From NCBI GenBank assembly GCA_964618215.1, contig CAZTZE010000021.1, positions 3,038 to 67,037 on the forward strand: a stretch of 64,000 bases of DNA, written 5' to 3'. Position numbers and translations under genes: made by a program. This stretch comes from CG2-30-58-95 sp964618215 (lineage in GTDB: Bacteria; Chloroflexota; Anaerolineae; Anaerolineales; Villigracilaceae). Position 1 is the first letter of the stretch. The number at the start of each line of letters is the position of its first letter. Shown here one piece after another: positions 1 to 8,553 of this stretch. Under the pieces are notes generated by a model, which was not told the origin of the DNA, did not search any database, and saw nothing but the letters and a program-made list of their open reading frames with translations.

Positions 1-93
1 CACTTCATGGTAGAAAGCTTGTTTTCCAGTCTTCGCACCGATGCCGCCAGCGGTATCTTTGTGCATCCGCGGAGTGCGCCTGTTCGCCGGTAA
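1..93 (+). CDS. Possible 3' end of a gene entering from the left edge
   Basis: Frame 1 is open from the window edge to a TAA at 91-93, giving about 30 residues that end in SAPVRR. No domain is recognisable in so short a piece. Two terminator-like hairpins follow (118-150 and 161-190), as would be expected after a gene end. A chance open frame cannot be excluded. Confidence 0.25.
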   Translation, partial: HFMVESLFSSLRTDAASGIFVHPRSAPVRR

Positions 94-117
94 GTTTCAC
101 TATCTAACTTATTGCGG

Positions 118-150
118 CCACGGTGCGCTCCCGCCCGTGGCTATTTTTTA
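118..150 (+). terminator. Intrinsic terminator-like hairpin
   Basis: CCACGG (118-123) pairs with CCGTGG (135-140) over an 11-nt loop and is followed by CTATTTTTTA. It fits a Rho-independent terminator for whatever ends at about position 93. Confidence 0.45.
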
Positions 151-160
151 TCCCTTGCGC

Positions 161-190
161 GGCCATGGGCAAATCCCATGGCCGTTTTGT
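161..190 (+). terminator. Perfect 9-bp hairpin upstream of the acetyltransferase gene
   Basis: GGCCATGGG (161-169), a CAAAT loop and CCCATGGCC (175-183), followed by the T-rich GTTTTGT. It could be a second terminator or one of the palindromic words common in this window. Confidence 0.4.
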
Positions 191-236
191 TGGTAGTACT
201 ACTGGGCCACTACCCGATTTAGAACTGGAGAATGAC

Positions 237-1253
237 ATGACTGCACAATCAACACAAAAAAGCATCATTTTGCCCGAGGCCCCGGCCATCCCCGGCCTGA
301 CTTTGCGGGGCTTCCGCGGCGAGGCGGACTTCCCGCTCTTGCTGGCTGTCATCCACGGCAGTAAAGACGAGGACGGCATCCAGCGCGCCGATACCCTGGC
401 GGAGGTCAAGAACAATTACCAGCACCTGGTCAATTGCGATCCCTATCGGGATATGCTCTTTGCCGAGGTGAACGGTCAGGTGATTGCCTACAACCGGGTC
501 TTCTGGGAACAACTGGAAGATAAAACCCGCCTTTACAATCTCTTTGGCTTTTTGCTGCCCCAATGGCGGCGGAAAGGGATCGGCGCGGCCATGCTGCGCC
601 ACGCCGAGCGCCGCCTGCGCGAGATCGCGGCCGGCCACCCGCAGGATGGGGAGCGTTTCTTTCAGTCCTTCGCTGCGGATACCGAGAAAGGCGCCCTGGC
701 GCTTCTGGAGAGCCAGGCTTACCAACCGGCGCGCTACGAGCTTGACATGCGGCGCGACTTGAGCGAGCCTTTCCCGGAGACGCCCATGCCCGATGGGCTG
801 GAAGTACGCCCGGTCGAAGAGGCGCACATCTGGCCGATCTTCGAGGCCATGAACGAGGCCTTTCGCGACCATTGGAGCTACCGCCAGCAGACGCGGGAAG
901 AATTCGAAGGCTGGATGAACAGCCCAACCTACAATCCCAAGCTCTGGAAAGTAGCCTGGGAGGGCGACCATGTAGCCGGCATGGTGATGAATTTCCTCAA
1001 CCCGGTCGAGAACGAAGAATACAAGCGCAAGCGCGGCTACACCGAAGGTATCTGTGTCCGCCGCCCGTGGCGCACACGCGGCCTGGCGCGTTCGCTCATC
1101 GTGCAAAGCATGAAGATGTTCAAAGAGATGGGCATGACCGAGACCGCGCACGGCGTGGACGCCCAGAACCTGAGCGGCGCGCTGCGCCTCTATCAAAGCG
1201 TCGGCTACCGCCAGGTCAAGCAGCGCACGATTTTCCGCAAACCGATGGAATAA
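237..1253 (+). CDS. Tandem GNAT N-acetyltransferase
   Basis: About 338 residues holding two GNAT folds in tandem. The first has the acetyl-CoA loop RRKGIGAAMLRHAE, the second the matching RTRGLARSLIV followed by a typical GALRLYQSVGYR end. Such proteins transfer acetyl groups from acetyl-CoA to small molecules or protein N-termini; the substrate cannot be told from sequence. The start at 237 is chosen because GGAG lies 6 nt upstream at 227-230; a longer reading from 123 would run through the hairpins at 118-190. It stands alone, and the next gene has its own ribosome binding site. Confidence 0.85.
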   Translation: MTAQSTQKSIILPEAPAIPGLTLRGFRGEADFPLLLAVIHGSKDEDGIQRADTLAEVKNNYQHLVNCDPYRDMLFAEVNGQVIAYNRVFWEQLEDKTRLYNLFGFLLPQWRRKGIGAAMLRHAERRLREIAAGHPQDGERFFQSFAADTEKGALALLESQAYQPARYELDMRRDLSEPFPETPMPDGLEVRPVEEAHIWPIFEAMNEAFRDHWSYRQQTREEFEGWMNSPTYNPKLWKVAWEGDHVAGMVMNFLNPVENEEYKRKRGYTEGICVRRPWRTRGLARSLIVQSMKMFKEMGMTETAHGVDAQNLSGALRLYQSVGYRQVKQRTIFRKPME

Positions 1254-1323
1254 GGGAATTCTCCCCGTCATAGAATCAGTGTACAATCACTGAAGCATGA
1301 CAAACGAGGACGGACGATTGACA

Positions 1324-1372
1324 GTCGTCCGTCATCCGTCATCCGTCATCCGTCATCCGTCGTCCGTTATCC
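1324..1372 (+). repeat. Seven tandem heptamers GTCATCC
   Basis: Seven consecutive 7-bp units: GTCGTCC, four GTCATCC, GTCGTCC, GTTATCC. They fill the spacer between the acetyltransferase and the small CxxC protein. Low-copy tandem heptamers of this kind are one class of the short-word repeats scattered through the window. Confidence 0.85.
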
Positions 1373-1401
1373 ATCGCTTTTTACATAAAGGAGAGACTTC
1401 A

Positions 1402-1722
1402 ATGAACCTGCGTTGCTCTTACTGCCAGACCATGTTCGCGTTGAGCCGCGATACCATCCTTCCCGCTCTCGAGCAGATGGAGGATGAGGGTTTGAATCAC
1501 TATGACGCCCACTGCCCGAAATGCCGCCGCGCCAACAGCATGTCCCGCGACCGGTTGGAGAAGGCCTATCCCCTATGGCGGGAGGCGCTCAAGGAAATAC
1601 AAGAACAGGCTGCTCAGGCCGAGAAGGAGCCAGCTGAGGCTGAGGCTAAACCCGTCGCAGCGAAAGCCGAGACAACGGCTCCGGTTACGAAGAAACCCGC
1701 TGCCGGGACCAAGACGAAATGA
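1402..1722 (+). CDS. Small CxxC zinc-ribbon-like protein with charged tail
   Basis: 106 residues. The N-terminal part has CSYCQ near residue 4 and CPKCRR near residue 39, a spacing that suggests one zinc site. The C-terminal third is rich in Ala, Glu, Lys and Pro and probably disordered. The start at 1402 has AAAGGAGAG about 8 nt upstream; an earlier in-frame ATG at 1297 would translate the heptamer repeats and is rejected. The stop overlaps the start of the HAD gene (ATGA at 1719-1722), so the two are probably translationally coupled. Function unknown. Confidence 0.7.
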   Translation: MNLRCSYCQTMFALSRDTILPALEQMEDEGLNHYDAHCPKCRRANSMSRDRLEKAYPLWREALKEIQEQAAQAEKEPAEAEAKPVAAKAETTAPVTKKPAAGTKTK

Positions 1723-2345
1723 CCATACCCCTGCGGGGCACTTTCCGCGCCGTGTTTTTCGACCTGGGCGGCGTCATCGTCCGCACCGTGGACCGTGAAC
1801 CGCGCACGAAACTGGCCGAACGTCTCGGCATGAGCTATGACGAACTGGACAAAGCCGTCTTCGAGAACGAGTCCAGCGCCCGCGCCAGCCTCGGCGCGAT
1901 CAGCACGGAAGAGCACTGGGCGGCCGTCGTCCAACGCCTGGGCCTGCCGCCCGCGCAAGCCGATATCGTGCGGCAGGAGTTCTTTGCCGGCGACACCCTC
2001 GACCTCGACTTGATCGCCTTCATCCGCTCGCTGCGCCCGAAGTATCGCACCGGGCTGATCAGCAATGCCTGGCCGGACATGCGCGCTTTCCTCGTCAGCC
2101 AGAACATCGCCGATGCCTTCGACCAATTGATCATCTCGGCTGAGATTGGCATTGCCAAGCCGGATGCCCGTATTTACCAGCTTGCGCTGGAAAAGCTGGG
2201 CGTCGCGCCCGCCGAAGCTGTTTTCGTGGATGACTTCGCCAGGAACATCGCCGGGGCGCGCGCAGTCGGCATGTACGCCATACAATTCACCCAGCCGGAT
2301 GAAACGCTCGAGGAACTGAAACAACTTCTGAACGATCACAGGTGA
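1719..2345 (+). CDS. HAD-superfamily hydrolase (subfamily IA)
   Basis: 208 residues. HAD motif I is FFDLGGVIV near residue 10 (nucleophile Asp), motif II is the Ser of LISNAW near residue 112, motif III is the Lys of IAKPDARIY, and motif IV is FVDDFARNIAGA. The DLGG form of motif I is usual for HAD-IA phosphatases of the haloacid dehalogenase/epoxide hydrolase N-terminal type. The enzyme is expected to be a cytosolic Mg-dependent phosphatase on a small metabolite of unknown identity. It overlaps the preceding gene by 4 bp. Confidence 0.85.
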   Translation: MTIPLRGTFRAVFFDLGGVIVRTVDREPRTKLAERLGMSYDELDKAVFENESSARASLGAISTEEHWAAVVQRLGLPPAQADIVRQEFFAGDTLDLDLIAFIRSLRPKYRTGLISNAWPDMRAFLVSQNIADAFDQLIISAEIGIAKPDARIYQLALEKLGVAPAEAVFVDDFARNIAGARAVGMYAIQFTQPDETLEELKQLLNDHR

Positions 2346-2403
2346 ACACTACCTGACAGATCATCGGGAATGACCATTCAGGTGATGTCACTTCAGTGGT
2401 TTA

Positions 2404-2490
2404 TTGCATCGAATTTTCGCAAATTGCCCGAAGAATATTCGCCTGCCCTGGCGGGCTAGGCCAGGGTGAAATTCGGGCAATTCGATGCAA
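2404..2490. repeat. Nested inverted-repeat element before the MFS gene
   Basis: The right arm TTCGGGCAATTCGATGCAA (2472-2490) is the reverse complement of the left arm (2404-2432) apart from about 10 extra bases in the left arm. A second stem, CCCTGGC with GCCAGGG, sits inside. The whole could fold into one long imperfect hairpin. It resembles a REP/MITE-type palindromic unit. Confidence 0.7.
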
Positions 2491-2498
2491 AGAAAGTT

Positions 2499-3791
2499 AT
2501 GAAACTCCTGCAGGTTTTCCTCGCGCAATTCGTTCAAGTCCGCAAGCTCAACCGTCCGGCGAAGTTTTTCCTGCTGGCTATATTACTCGACGGCTTCCTC
2601 TTCAGCGGCTGGAACCTGTTCTTCAATTTATTCATCCTGGAAGCCGGGTTCAGCCGCGAGTTCCTGGGTCTGATCAATGCCATGCCGTCCATCGCCGCGC
2701 TGATCTTTGGCTTCCCGATGGGCCTGCTCTCCGACCGGATCGGGCGCAAGCGCGCCATGATACTGGGCTTCACGATTGCCAACGTGGCTATTATCACGAT
2801 GGTCAGCGTGCGCCAGCCGTTGCTCATGCTGGCGATGGCCTTCATCTGGGGGGTCAGCGGCCAGTTATATATCCTGAGCCATGCGCCCTTCATGATGAAG
2901 GTCTCGGATGATACCAACCGCGACTTGTTGTTCAGCGCCAGTTTTGGTGTCTTCCCGCTGGCCAGCACGCTGGGCAACGCGGTCGCCGGTTTACTTCCCG
3001 GCCTGTTCGGTCGCTTGTTTGGAGGAGCGGATAACGGCGCGCTGGCGTATCAGGCTGTCTTGCTCGTCAGCGCCATCTCGAGCTACCTGGTGCTGGTACC
3101 GATCGCCTTCATTCGCGAGCCGCAGACCCGCTTGGAGGCCGAGCGAGCTGTGACGCCCAAGGCACCCCGCCAGTCGGTCTGGAATGTCCTGAAACGTCCC
3201 CTGACCCTCAAGCTGGCGCTGCCCAACCTGATCACCGGACTTGGCGCGGCGATGCTCATCCCGTACATGAACGTCTTCTTCACCGAACGCCACCACCTGA
3301 GCGATCAGAATCTCGGACTGTTGTTCAGCCTCGCCTCGCTGCTGATCGGCCTGGCTGCTTTCATTGGGCCGCGCCTGGTCGGCAACCTGGGAGGCAAGAT
3401 CCGCATGATCGTGCTGGTTCAGTCTGCCAGTTTGGCCTTCCTGCTGGTGCTGGGTTTCTCCCCCCTGGTCTGGCTGGCGGTGATCGGCTTTCTGGTGCGC
3501 GGCATGCTGATGAATATGGCCGCGCCGCTCTTCGATGCCTTTGCCATGGAGCAGACCCCCGAGGCCGAGCAGGGCGCGCTCAACAGCATCCGCGCCTGGG
3601 CCTGGAATGTCGGCTGGGCGGTCGGCCCGTACATCTCCGGCGTGGTGCAACAGAGATGGGGGTTCACGCCGTTGTTCATCAACACGGCGGTTTTGTACGG
3701 GATAGCGATTGGCCTGACGTGGATTTTCTTCCGCACGAAAGCGCGGCGGGACCTGCTGCCTGTTCCCGTAATGAACGATACAACTTCATAA
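2499..3791 (+). CDS. MFS transporter
   Basis: About 430 residues with roughly 12 hydrophobic segments. The classic MFS loop 2-3 motif is present as GLLSDRIGRKRAM, and the second half begins after a charged central loop with EPQTRLEAERAV. It is expected in the cytoplasmic membrane as a proton-linked exporter or uptake carrier; the substrate is not predictable. The ATG at 2499 is preferred over the in-frame GTG at 2466 because that upstream start lies inside the inverted-repeat element. Confidence 0.8.
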   Translation: MKLLQVFLAQFVQVRKLNRPAKFFLLAILLDGFLFSGWNLFFNLFILEAGFSREFLGLINAMPSIAALIFGFPMGLLSDRIGRKRAMILGFTIANVAIITMVSVRQPLLMLAMAFIWGVSGQLYILSHAPFMMKVSDDTNRDLLFSASFGVFPLASTLGNAVAGLLPGLFGRLFGGADNGALAYQAVLLVSAISSYLVLVPIAFIREPQTRLEAERAVTPKAPRQSVWNVLKRPLTLKLALPNLITGLGAAMLIPYMNVFFTERHHLSDQNLGLLFSLASLLIGLAAFIGPRLVGNLGGKIRMIVLVQSASLAFLLVLGFSPLVWLAVIGFLVRGMLMNMAAPLFDAFAMEQTPEAEQGALNSIRAWAWNVGWAVGPYISGVVQQRWGFTPLFINTAVLYGIAIGLTWIFFRTKARRDLLPVPVMNDTTS

Positions 3792-3997
3792 CCGGGCATG
3801 AACCTACCGTTCTCCTCACCTCACGTCCGTTCAGGGCAAGGGATCGGCTTTGTACGCGTAGCACGAGATTTTGATCCTGTGCGAAATTCCATCGAGTTGA
3901 TTCATTCCGTCGAAGCAGGCGCGACGCGCATATCGCTCACCGCGACTTCCTCGCACATTTTAGCGCAGGACAATAAACATGGCTGCTTTCTGAAAGA

Positions 3998-4780
3998 TTA
4001 ATAGGAATCTATTTTTTGTATAGCAATATCTTGAAATTTCTTCTTCAACTTTTCTTTGTATTCTTTACCCACATCATCAAATACCTGTAACAACTCTGGG
4101 AAAGTGTTCTCGCCGCCAATGAAATTCCAATACTCATCACCAACCAAAAAATCACCTTGATGGTGCATCAATCCTTCTTCTGTATATCTTGCATAAGGCT
4201 CAGGATGGTACGGATTGTACGGAAAGGCAAGGAACACATTTACAGGCTTTCGTCTTCTTGCAACCCATTCCAATAATTTTGTTTTACTCTTTTCAAAAAC
4301 ATCAATGTTTGGTTTGACAGTCTTTATTTCAAAGAAATACTCATCATCTCGCTTTCGCATATAAAAATCAGCGATGTTTCCTGATTTTTGGAATTCGCCG
4401 TTTTTCCAAGAAGCGGCTAAAACTTCACTTCTTTCTTTCTGAATATTTACAGCGCGTTTTTTGGCGCGCAGGTCATTTACTATTTTGCCAATGACCAATT
4501 TCTGCTCGGATGAAATAGCCCCTCCAACGCCATAATTTCTAAAACACTCGTCACAATGTTCACTCGCGATTATCACTGAAACATCCTCGTATATGGACAT
4601 GCCCAAAGATGTCGCAATTGAATGGATGAAAGAATACGCGGCTATCTTCTCGTTATCTTGTATCAGCCTTGCAAGAAAAGGCATGGAAATAGTTTCCCTG
4701 CCATAAGCCTTGAGTTTATTCTCAATCTTCTTGCTGAGTAGCGCCTTTATATCATCCCTTTGTTTGCGTGAGAGCGTCAT
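3998..4780 (-). CDS. Type II restriction endonuclease, TdeIII-like
   Basis: 260 residues. A PD-(D/E)xK-type catalytic core is visible: the Asp of NIADFYM, then FFEIKTVKPN about 15 residues later supplying E-x-K. The N-terminal phrase MPFLARLIQDNEKIAAYSFIHS and the EIKTVKPN motif recall the TdeIII family, whose prototype cuts GGNCC; that specificity is inference from family resemblance only. A CDEC pair lies near residue 73. It begins inside the stop of the methyltransferase gene (ATGA, 4777-4780), so the methylase is upstream and coupled. The DNA is clearly more AT-rich than its surroundings, which suggests recent acquisition. Confidence 0.65.
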   Translation of the reverse strand: MTLSRKQRDDIKALLSKKIENKLKAYGRETISMPFLARLIQDNEKIAAYSFIHSIATSLGMSIYEDVSVIIASEHCDECFRNYGVGGAISSEQKLVIGKIVNDLRAKKRAVNIQKERSEVLAASWKNGEFQKSGNIADFYMRKRDDEYFFEIKTVKPNIDVFEKSKTKLLEWVARRRKPVNVFLAFPYNPYHPEPYARYTEEGLMHHQGDFLVGDEYWNFIGGENTFPELLQVFDDVGKEYKEKLKKKFQDIAIQKIDSY

Positions 4781-6408
4781 GGCTTTTCCTTTAGGTGAAA
4801 TATGGTTTCCGAGTAAGCGGCCTTATCCCGTTCTGTTCGGTTTAGAACAGGTCTTTTAAATTGATTCACTATCTTCATTCCAGAACGCTCTGCAATAACG
4901 GGATAAAGGTTGAATTTGTCGTTAGCCACTAAGAATACGCTGTAATTCTCTGTTAGGAATTTTTTGCTGTTAATTAGCACATCGGAGATACCCTGGGCAT
5001 AAGAATCCCTGGCTTCTTTTCCTTGGCCTTTATTCATTGCTCCAATCTCTAAATCATCTTGTCTGTGAAAGCCAAATAACTCATAAGCGTAAGCATGCTG
5101 TTCGTGATAGTCAATGAGACCAACATAAGGGGGACTCGAAAAAACTCCTTTAATCTTCTTGCTTTTTACAATTTCCGCGAATTCTGGTTGCTCGGATTCC
5201 AGTTTCGTTAGGATGTCAACATTTCTTGAATCACCAACGATACAATATTGTTGAGTATTGGTTCTCAACTTATCAAATTTCACCAATCTTTCAATAGTAT
5301 CTTTGCTATACCGTTCCCACCAACTTAGGATTGAAAACAAGGGCTTACATACTTTTCCGTGTTTTGCACAGTAGTAGGTAGCCGATACTGGCTCAACCAA
5401 AGTCCCTAAATCTGCATGGGTGGTTGCTCTGCACGAACGTATAGTTCGACTTAGGATAACCTGAATTACCTTTTTGGTTGCAGGGTCTTCAATTTCGTTA
5501 ACCAATCCAACAACGAAATCTATCTCTTGGCGAATAGGATATAAATACCATTTATCGAGAAAATTTTTATCGCCGTTCTGTTTTAACTGTATCTTGTATT
5601 TTTTTACCAACTCCAGGTACGTAGAGAGAAATTCTATTTCTTTTTCTTTGCCATACTTCTCTTCGTTAATTAATTTACGCTGAACCTTGTATCTAAATTC
5701 TGGGGAGGGAAAATATGTATTATTAAACCCGTAAAGGGCCCCCAGTAATTTTTGCTCGAACTCTGGAACATTTAACGAATTAAGAAAAATCTTTAGGGAT
5801 TTTGTAATTCGCAGGATTTCCTTTTGTACGCCAATCAGATTATGCTTTTCAATCTTTATGTTGCTGATCAAGGCATTAAATGCCGAAACATCTATTCCTA
5901 CAGCGTGCATACCAAGTTCGTTCGCTTGAACTAAAGTTGTGCCACTGCCGCAGAATGGGTCAAGCAAAATATCCCCGGGCTCAAAGTAAACTTCTTTCTT
6001 GAATTCGTCTATATGGCTGTCAATAAAATATTGAACCAATTGCGGAATGAATTTACCCTTGTACGGGTGTAATCTGTGTACGTGCTTCGTTGTGTCGGCC
6101 TCTTTGAGATAGTCAAAAGACAAGGCCCAATTTACATCCTGCCCCAACTCTGCCTTCCAGTTGATTTCTCGTTTACCAAGGAAAGAATTGTAATAATTAT
6201 TGAGTTCCTTCTTGGAAACCTTGGCGATGCCATTGTTGCTATATTTTCTGATACGACCATATTGAATGAGATAAGAAATATTTGAGGATGTTACATTTTT
6301 CTTCAAATAATCTGTCGCCCATCTGCTCGCTTCCGAGATTGTCAGAAGGTCTTGGTTTTCAGCCGTCATTGATTCCTTGAGCATCTGTGTTTTACTCCGC
6401 ATGTACAT
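4777..6408 (-). CDS. Site-specific DNA methyltransferase (N4/N6 amino type) of an R-M pair
   Basis: 543 residues. Residues 20-75 (LTISEAS to KKELNNYY) look like an excisionase/MerR-type helix-turn-helix. The AdoMet-binding motif I DPFCGSGTT is at 150-158 and the catalytic SPPY at 425-428; the Ser form favours N4-cytosine methylation but does not prove it. The 265 residues between them probably hold target recognition. It protects host DNA from the coupled endonuclease. The start at 6408 has AAAGAG about 8 nt upstream. The cassette is AT-rich with many AAA/ATT codons, unlike the flanking genes. Confidence 0.85.
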   Translation of the reverse strand: MYMRSKTQMLKESMTAENQDLLTISEASRWATDYLKKNVTSSNISYLIQYGRIRKYSNNGIAKVSKKELNNYYNSFLGKREINWKAELGQDVNWALSFDYLKEADTTKHVHRLHPYKGKFIPQLVQYFIDSHIDEFKKEVYFEPGDILLDPFCGSGTTLVQANELGMHAVGIDVSAFNALISNIKIEKHNLIGVQKEILRITKSLKIFLNSLNVPEFEQKLLGALYGFNNTYFPSPEFRYKVQRKLINEEKYGKEKEIEFLSTYLELVKKYKIQLKQNGDKNFLDKWYLYPIRQEIDFVVGLVNEIEDPATKKVIQVILSRTIRSCRATTHADLGTLVEPVSATYYCAKHGKVCKPLFSILSWWERYSKDTIERLVKFDKLRTNTQQYCIVGDSRNVDILTKLESEQPEFAEIVKSKKIKGVFSSPPYVGLIDYHEQHAYAYELFGFHRQDDLEIGAMNKGQGKEARDSYAQGISDVLINSKKFLTENYSVFLVANDKFNLYPVIAERSGMKIVNQFKRPVLNRTERDKAAYSETIFHLKEKP

Positions 6409-6545
6409 TATGATAACTCTTTTCTAGCTATTTCCGAAATTATACCCTCATACTCACCCCATCAGGCTATCATGACAACCTCCCCACTCGTCCAGTTGCG
6501 GAATCAGCATGTACGGAATTATAGCACCCACCTGCCGTGCAGGGA

Positions 6546-6554
6546 TGATAAAAT
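6546..6554 (+). promoter_or_regulatory. Extended -10 promoter, probably giving a leaderless rsmI mRNA
   Basis: TG-A-TAAAAT: an extended -10 (TGn at 6546-6548) with hexamer 6549-6554, ending 6 nt before the rsmI ATG. No convincing -35 or Shine-Dalgarno sequence is seen. Confidence 0.5.
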
Positions 6555-6560
6555 ACCTGC

Positions 6561-7409
6561 ATGGGCAAACTCTATCTTGTCGCCACCCCGATTGGCAATC
6601 TAGAGGACATCAGTCCGCGCGCCGTGCGCATCCTGGGCGAGGCGCGCCTCATCGCCGCCGAAGACACGCGCGTGACCCGTAAACTGCTGACCCATTTCGG
6701 CATCCATACGCCCCTGACCAGCTACTACGAACACAACAAACTCAGCAAACTGGAGGTGATCCTGTCCGCGCTGACCGAAGGTGACGTGGCGCTCGTCTCG
6801 GACGCTGGCACGCCGGCGCTGAACGACCCCGGCTACGAGCTGGTGTGCGCCGCGTTGAAAGCTGGGCATAAGGTCAGCCCCATCCCCGGCCCATCCGCGC
6901 CAATTGCCGCGCTGGTCGCCTCCGGCCTGCCGACCGATTCTTTTCTCTATCTTGGCTACCTGCCGCGCAAAGCCTCCGCGCGCCGCGAATTCGTAGGGCG
7001 AATTGCCAATTCGCCCCACACCTTGATCTTCCTCGAAACCCCGCACCGCCTGCTGGCTGCCCTTGCTGACCTCGAAGCCATTCTTGGCGACCGCCAGATC
7101 GCCATTGCCCGCGAGTTGACCAAAATTCATGAGGAAATCTGGCGCGGCGCGATCAGCGCGGCGCGGGAGTATTTTGGCAAACATGAGCCGAGAGGCGAGT
7201 TTACACTTGTGGTTGATGGAGGACGAATGACAGAGGAGGGTGAACGGTGGCCGGAGGAGAAAGTGGCGATTGCGATAAAAATCGGGCTGAAGCTGGGCGA
7301 AGCGTCTTCCGCGCTGGCAAAGCGGCTGGCGGAAGAATCGGGTTGGAGCAGGCGGGGAGTATATAATTTGATTATCGCGGAAGACCCTAAAGGTCTTCAA
7401 GACCTTTAG
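6561..7409 (+). CDS. rsmI: 16S rRNA 2'-O-ribose methyltransferase RsmI
   Basis: 282 residues matching the tetrapyrrole-methylase-fold RsmI family: MGKLYLVATPIGNLEDI at the N-terminus, AAEDTR, LVSDAGTPALNDPG and PIPGPSA in the expected order. RsmI methylates the ribose of C1402 in 16S rRNA. The ATG at 6561 is the family start and has no Shine-Dalgarno sequence. The 3' end of the gene is formed by a palindrome (7386-7410) that supplies the last codons. Confidence 0.93.
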   Translation: MGKLYLVATPIGNLEDISPRAVRILGEARLIAAEDTRVTRKLLTHFGIHTPLTSYYEHNKLSKLEVILSALTEGDVALVSDAGTPALNDPGYELVCAALKAGHKVSPIPGPSAPIAALVASGLPTDSFLYLGYLPRKASARREFVGRIANSPHTLIFLETPHRLLAALADLEAILGDRQIAIARELTKIHEEIWRGAISAAREYFGKHEPRGEFTLVVDGGRMTEEGERWPEEKVAIAIKIGLKLGEASSALAKRLAEESGWSRRGVYNLIIAEDPKGLQDL

Positions 7410-7410
7410 G
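7386..7410. repeat. Perfect 10-bp palindrome spanning the rsmI stop codon
   Basis: CCTAAAGGTC (7386-7395), TTCAA, GACCTTTAGG (7401-7410). The rsmI stop TAG lies inside the right arm. It has no T-tract after it, so it is better read as a palindromic repeat word than as a terminator. Confidence 0.8.
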
Positions 7411-7438
7411 ATCTATCCTGAAGAAAGGCTACACTATC

Positions 7439-8539
7439 ATGAATCTCGATGACTTTTCTTCCTTTGCAAAATTGGATCCCCAAAACATGCTCGGCGAGAT
7501 TGACAGCCTGCCGGAGCAGTTGCAAAAAGCCTGGGAACTGGGACAAGCCCAGGAACCCGGTTTCTCTGAGAAACCGGGTTCCTTCAAGAGCGTGGTCATT
7601 GCCGGCATGGGCGGCTCGGCGATCGGCGCGGACTTGCTCGCCGCGTACCTCGCGCCAAGCTGTAAAATCCCCATCTTCGTCCACCGTGACTACGGCCTGC
7701 CCGCCTTTGCGCGCGGCCGCGAGACGCTGGTCATCGCCTCGTCACATTCGGGCAACACCGAAGAGACGCTCGATTCCTTCGATGCGGCGCTGAAAAATGA
7801 CTGCCGCCTGCTGGCTATCTCCACCGGCGGCGGACTGGCAAAACGGGCCGAAGCGGCGAAAGTCCCGCTGTGGCTGTTCGAACACAAGGGACAGCCGCGC
7901 GCCGCGGTCGGATTTTCGTTCGGGCTGCTGCTGGCGGCCTTTTCACGGTTGGGATTGATAGACACGCCCGAAAAAATAACGACTGACCCGCAAGGGGTGC
8001 TTCGCGAAGTCGTCACTGCGATTGAAGCCATGAAAAAGCAGCAAGAGACCTTGCGCGCCGAAACGCCGGTGGCGCAGAATCCAGCCAAGCGCATGGCCGG
8101 TCAGTTGATGGGACGCTGGGTGAACGTCTTCGGCTCGGGTTTGCTGGCGCCGGTCGCCCGGCGTTGGAAAGGCCAGATCAACGAACTCGCCAAGGCCGCA
8201 GCCGGTTTCGAGGCCCTACCCGAAGCCGATCACAACGCCCTGGCCGGGTTGTCCAATCCCGAAGATATCCTCAGCCGCACTTTTACCATCTTCCTGCGCG
8301 CGCCATCTGACCATCCCCGCAACCGCCTGCGCGCCGAGCTGACGCGGCAGACCTTCATGCTCGAAGGCCTGAACACCGATTTCTTCGACGCCCAGGGAGA
8401 TTCACCCCTGGCGCACATCTGGACGGCGCTGCATTTCGGGGATTACACAGCTTATTATCTGGCGATGGCCTACGGCGTAGATCCCACCCCGGTCGAAACG
8501 CTGGAAAATTTCAAAGTAGCCATGAAAGAGGCAAGATAA
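7439..8539 (+). CDS. Bifunctional phosphoglucose/phosphomannose isomerase
   Basis: 366 residues. A SIS domain starts with VVIAGMGGSAIGADLL (about residues 50-65) and contains the sugar-phosphate loop SSHSGNTEETL; a second SIS-like half holds the conserved EADHNALAGL and ends with HFGDYTAYYLAMAYGVDPTPV. The family interconverts glucose-6-P, mannose-6-P and fructose-6-P. A perfect palindrome at 7551-7583 codes in frame for about eleven residues (around EPGFSEKPGS) just before the first SIS strand. The ATG at 7439 follows GAAGAAAGG. Confidence 0.88.
   Translation: MNLDDFSSFAKLDPQNMLGEIDSLPEQLQKAWELGQAQEPGFSEKPGSFKSVVIAGMGGSAIGADLLAAYLAPSCKIPIFVHRDYGLPAFARGRETLVIASSHSGNTEETLDSFDAALKNDCRLLAISTGGGLAKRAEAAKVPLWLFEHKGQPRAAVGFSFGLLLAAFSRLGLIDTPEKITTDPQGVLREVVTAIEAMKKQQETLRAETPVAQNPAKRMAGQLMGRWVNVFGSGLLAPVARRWKGQINELAKAAAGFEALPEADHNALAGLSNPEDILSRTFTIFLRAPSDHPRNRLRAELTRQTFMLEGLNTDFFDAQGDSPLAHIWTALHFGDYTAYYLAMAYGVDPTPVETLENFKVAMKEAR
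7551..7583. repeat. 15-bp perfect palindrome inside the isomerase gene
   Basis: Left arm 7551-7565, loop CTG, right arm 7569-7583, fully complementary. It is read in frame as part of the isomerase N-terminus, so the element lengthens the protein without breaking it. Confidence 0.9.
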
Positions 8540-8553
8540 AAGGCTTTTTTCGT

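Noticed and set aside
1324..1372. Heptamer array considered as a CRISPR remnant
   Set aside because: Seven-base units without spacers and no cas genes nearby; no CRISPR array is seen anywhere in the window.
3798..4001. A 67-codon plus-strand frame between the MFS and endonuclease genes
   Set aside because: No ribosome binding site, no domain, and it lies in the transition into the AT-rich cassette; more likely spacer.
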